Source of the DNA: Leptoclinus maculatus
Taxonomy: Eukaryota; Chordata; Actinopteri; Perciformes; Stichaeidae
Length of the DNA: 64,000 nucleotides
NCBI GenBank assembly: GCA_032191485.1
Contig: JAVDOI010000004.1
Location: 21,958,443-22,022,442, forward strand
Direction: 5' to 3'
The notes below the pieces were generated by a model. That model had not been told where the DNA came from. It ran no database searches and saw only the letters and a program-made list of their open reading frames with translations. The position numbers and the translations under genes are program-made. This document shows positions 39,388-64,000 of the stretch, in pieces (position 1 is the stretch's first letter; every line of letters begins with the position of its first letter).

Positions 39388-39600
39388 CAGCGATTAACCG
39401 ATTAGTTGTCAACTTTGAAATGAATTGCAAACTATTTTGATAGTCGGTATGAGTTATTTTTTAAGCAAACTTAAGGCAACATTTTCTGATTCCAGCTTAT
39501 TAAATGTAAATATTTTCAACTCTTTTGTGACAGTAAACTGAATATCTTTGAGTTGTGTAGAAAACAAAACATCTGAGGACGTCGTCTTGGATTTGAGTGA
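39388..39600. mobile_element. hAT-like MITE fragment
   Basis: GCAGCGATTAACCGATTAGT, TGTCAACTTTG, AGTAAACTGAATATCTTTGA and AAACAAAACATCTGAGGACG are the opposite-orientation counterpart of the family at 27726-27925. Confidence 0.55.
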
Positions 39601-39654
39601 ATCACAAATCAACATATTTCCAATTGTATGTGTGTTACAAATTTCCTGGCAAGA

Positions 39655-40215
39655 AATTTCCCTCAAAACCATAAATGTCCATCTCATGGTGGCACTAGTT
39701 TAAAAGTCTGTTCCAAATTTGGTGCAAATACATTTAGTAGACATTGAGATATTTCACAGGAAAATTAGAAAGTTTGACCTGGTGATGACACAAGAAGAAA
39801 AGTCAGGGGATCACAAAAGTAATTAGGGTTCATCATCTGGAGAACACGAATGTTTGTACCAAATTTGGTGCCAATTATTTTTGTAGATGTTGAGATATTT
39901 CACAGGATAAGTGAAAAGTTTGACCTGCTGATCGCAGTCGGGGAAAAGTCAGGGGATCACTAAAGTTATTAGGGTTCATCGTCTGGAGAACATGAATGTC
40001 TGATCCAAATTTGGTGCCGATACATCTTGTAGGTGTAAAGATATTTCACAGGAAAAGTTGATGGTTTGACCTGCTGGTGGCGCTATGAAAAGTCAGGGGA
40101 TCACCAAAGTCATTATTAGTTCATCCTCTGGAGAACATGAATGTCCGTACCAAACTTCATGGCAGTAGTTGTTGAGATATTTCCGTCAAGGACATAAGTG
40201 GTGGACGGTCTGACA
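39655..40215 (+). repeat. About 120-bp degenerate tandem repeat, 3-4 units
   Basis: Each unit contains GTCAGGGGATCAC, AAAGT, ATTAGGGTTCATC, TCTGGAGAACA, TGAATGTCTG, AAATTTGGTGCC and GAGATATTTCACAGGA. The same sequence type occurs at 57770-58165. Confidence 0.85.
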
Positions 40216-40343
40216 CTGACACTGCAGTCTCTAGAAACTGAACACCAGGAAGTTGCTTTAACGCGAGAGATGAAAATAATGTCTGGACGAATATCAAAGT
40301 CCTTGATCGCGATCAAAGCAGCTTCTTGGAACACAGTGTGTGT

Positions 40344-40374
<31 letters not shown>

Positions 40375-40749
40375 GGGGGTATAAATGGGAGCCAAGTGTG
40401 TCAGCGGATATTTTTGGACGCCGGAGGAGGAAGGTCTGGGAATACGGCCACCATTGGCGATCTGCTTGACCCTCGGTTTGTTATGTCTGTGTCGGAGAAA
40501 ACACAGCTGCTCCGTGGGTTCACTCTCATCCCAATGATATGATGAACCACTTCTGATGCATCTGGTACAACTTCACCTTCTTTTGAGTCTTAAAAATGAG
40601 AGAAATTACTTCGTATTTCAATGCAGTTTTTTCTCCTGTTGCTCTCACAAAACACAGAATATGAGAAATCTATTTAAAGGTTTTGCAGGTTTTCCACATC
40701 TGAGCAACCTGAAGTTATATCTTTACACGACAGTAAAAGAGTCAAAACA
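40216..40749. other. Intergenic with GT and G22 run
   Basis: (GT)n followed by 22 consecutive G at 40358-40379. Otherwise nothing recognised. Confidence 0.6.
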
Positions 40750-41668
40750 TTTTATTGACAAACAGTATAATAAAATAACCACACGCAATAAAAAATAGAC
40801 AACTTTATTGATTAGTTTGGATTATTGTCTTAAGCCCAGAGCTCGGTAGTTGTGCATGATTTACAGTCCAATGCTCATTCTAGCAAACATGCAGTATCAA
40901 GCATGCCGTCATGTATTTCCTCCACCACTTCACCCGCCCCCCCCCTCATTGTTCCTGATGGTTAATGGTCTAAAGCAAGCTGAGGCAGCCCCACGTCTTT
41001 GCATAGATACAAAATCAAAACCACATCTGACTGTGGTGAGATCTATCTTGCGAAACATTACAGGACTATTGTGCTCTTTTATTTTATTTTCTGGAGTGAC
41101 AAGATTTTTTTTTGGTCTTGAAAATATTTCTCTTCATTTGATAATAAACATAAAATAATTCAGTGCGATCATTAAAGATGGAGCAAATCTTCAAGTAAGA
41201 AAAAAGTCCATATTTCATACAAATCCAGTGTCAACATTCGTCAGTGTCCTCGTGTGTCAGTGCTACAGGGTGACAGCAGACCATCTGAAGCTAAATTACA
41301 TCAAGTACAACCCTGCAAATGTGCATTTTTCTTTTTAATCTTTAAGTGAACAGTGTTCAGAAACTAATCCGTAGCACCATTACTTGCTTTAGACCAGATT
41401 AAATGCTTTTTATATACAGAGAGAGAGGGAAAACTGTTACATGTAGCAAGGTAAGATTCATGAGGGTCAAATCAAAAGAGAAAATAAGTTACATGTGCAT
41501 ATCATACAGTGATTTAAAAAAAATAAATGCTTGGTTTTAATCCTGCAGTACGTTATTAAAAGTCAGAGAAACATCCCTGTTTGTTCCCGTCGTCAACCTT
41601 TCTACATTTATTCTGCATTCGAAAACAATAAACATTCAGGTTTTACAGAAAACGGACTTCAGGCTCCG
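40750..41668 (-). other. REPS2: Probable REPS2 3' untranslated region
   Basis: Sequence after the REPS2 stop is AT-rich and free of recognised repeats. Minus-strand AATAAA signals are visible as TTTATT at about 40751-40756 and 40804-40809. Which one is used, if either, cannot be decided from sequence. Confidence 0.4.
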
Positions 41669-62759
<21,091 letters not shown>

Positions 62760-63146
62760 TCCCGGTGTTGGTGTTGGAGGGAGGGAGAGGTGGGGTGCTG
62801 ACGCATGGAGGGCACCGCTGCCGCTGGAGATGGAAACACTAGGAGCAAACAGATCGATACATGCCGGTGCAGCGGACACCGGCTCCCGTTTCCAGTCGGA
62901 GTTTAGCTGGCGGTGTCCCCTCCCGATAAGAGCGCTCCTGGGGAGGATCAGATTGACTGAGCCGCTCCGGTTTAAGGCTCATCCACTCCCACTGCCGATT
63001 ATGGCCGGTTGTAGCAGTACCGACCTCAGCCTGCGGGGGGCGGTAGAGCGCAGGAAGAAGATGTCTGCTTTATCTTTTACATCCAACGATGAAGAAACAA
63101 CTTTAATAGAGATTCCTTCTCTTCACAGGATCACGTTCTGACGTTG
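62760..63146 (-). promoter_or_regulatory. REPS2: REPS2 5' flank, GC-rich promoter candidate
   Basis: With exon 1 this forms a CpG-richer patch in an otherwise AT-rich area, as expected of a TATA-less promoter and 5' UTR. No convincing TATA box is seen and the transcription start is unknown. It is bounded upstream by the inverted-repeat element starting at 63149. Confidence 0.5.
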
Positions 63147-63148
63147 TA

Positions 63149-63909
63149 TGGAAGCTCATTACTGCCACTGTGATGAAAAAATAAAGATCCTGTAATTCAT
63201 TATAATGAGAAACTTTCTCAAAACTATGACTTAGCATCTTATAATTATGACTGAGCTGAGATAAGTCATTATTATGAGATACTAAGTCATTATTATGAGA
63301 TAGTAAGTCATTATTATGAGATAATAAGTCATTATTATGAGATAGTAAGTCATTATTATGAGATAGTAAATCATTATTATGAGATAGTAAGTCATTATTA
63401 TGAGATGGTAAGTCATTATTATGAGATGGTAAGTCAGTATTATGAGATGGTAAGTCATTATTATGAGATAGTAAGTAAGTATTATGAGAGAGTAAGTCAG
63501 TATTATGAGATACTAAGTCATTATTATGAGATGGTAAGTCATTATTATGAGATAGTAAGTAAGTATTATGAGATAGTAAGTCAGTATTATGAGATACTAA
63601 GTCATTATTATGAGATACTAAGTCATTATTATGAGATATTAAGTCAGTATTATGAGATACTAAGTCATTATTATGCGATAGTAAGTCAGTATTATGAGAT
63701 ACTAAGTCATTATTGTGAGATAATAAGTCAGTATTATGAGATACTAAGTCATTATTATGAGATATTAAGTCAGTATTATGAGATACTAAGTCAGTATTAT
63801 GAGATACTAAGTCATTATTATGAGATAGTAAGTCAGTATTATGAGATACTAAGTCATTATAATGACTTACAGGATCTTCATTTTTGTATCAGTCTAAAAT
63901 GGGCTTCCA
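63149..63909. mobile_element. Mariner-type MITE with internal 21-bp minisatellite, upstream of REPS2
   Basis: The outer ends are inverted repeats. The left begins TGGAAGCTCATT and the right ends AATGGGCTTCCA. Similarity runs about 60 bp inward through AAGATCCTGTAA and CATTATAATGA. TA dinucleotides flank both ends (63147-63148 and 63910-63911), typical of Tc1/mariner insertions. No transposase is present. The interior is the tandem array listed separately. Family naming is inference. Confidence 0.75.
63260..63860. repeat. 21-bp minisatellite, unit TCATTATTATGAGATACTAAG
   Basis: About 29 imperfect 21-bp copies, with variants AGATAG, AGATGG and AGATAT. The array reads open as Tyr/Glu/Ser-rich peptide in one frame but is not coding. 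Copies near both ends merge into the subterminal sequence of the flanking inverted repeats, suggesting it grew from the element itself. Confidence 0.92.
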
Positions 63910-64000
63910 TACATTTGTGATGCTTAAGTGTCTAATTGTGTTCTTTTTTAATGTATATAAAATATGAAACAACTGGTTTAATCTTTGACAATAGTGAAAC

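Noticed and set aside
63405..63920. 171-codon Tyr/Glu-rich ORF
   Set aside because: Product of the 21-bp minisatellite inside the MITE.

Overview
The window is vertebrate, almost certainly percomorph-type teleost, nuclear DNA. Its genes are split into short GT-AG exons. Most of the sequence is intron packed with fish-type interspersed repeats, microsatellites and minisatellites. There is no bacterial gene organisation: the long repetitive ORFs are translations of tandem repeats.

Two genes are supported, both on the minus strand and both transcribed toward lower coordinates. REPS2 (RalBP1-associated Eps15-homology protein 2) is complete in 19 coding exons from the ATG at 62759 to the stop at 41669. 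Every exon phase joins correctly and the sum is 1968 nt, which encodes 655 residues. About 5.9 kb downstream, 35525-35804 is the first coding exon of NHS (Nance-Horan syndrome, actin/WAVE regulator family). Everything from 35524 down to base 1 is its unfinished first intron. REPS2 followed by NHS in the same direction is also the order on the human X chromosome, which supports both names. REPS2 links endocytosis and Ral/RalBP1 signalling. NHS proteins regulate actin remodelling through the WAVE complex. They are neighbours by ancient synteny, not an operon.

Layout: 1-35524, NHS intron 1, with GA, CA, GT and GGA microsatellites, large minisatellites at 30.0-30.9 kb and 32.4-33.3 kb, and many MITE-like elements. 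35525-36000, NHS exon 1 and a GC-rich 5' region. 36.25-37.14 kb, a 22-bp minisatellite upstream of NHS. 37.1-41.67 kb, intergenic sequence with dispersed repeats and the probable REPS2 3' UTR. 41.67-62.76 kb, REPS2. 62.76-63.15 kb, GC-rich REPS2 promoter region. 63.15-63.91 kb, a TA-flanked inverted-repeat element with a 21-bp minisatellite inside it.

No wholly new gene system was found. The most interesting signals are: a modular repeat family that disperses near-consensus CTCF-like motifs over both genes; tandem arrays that sit inside, or look like the ends of, MITE-type elements, two of them next to the promoters of NHS and REPS2; a 65-unit GGA tract starting at intron base 8 of a REPS2 5' splice site; an EH2 exon flanked by long C tracts; and two long foldback elements. 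Repeat family names are from pattern memory, without a database search.
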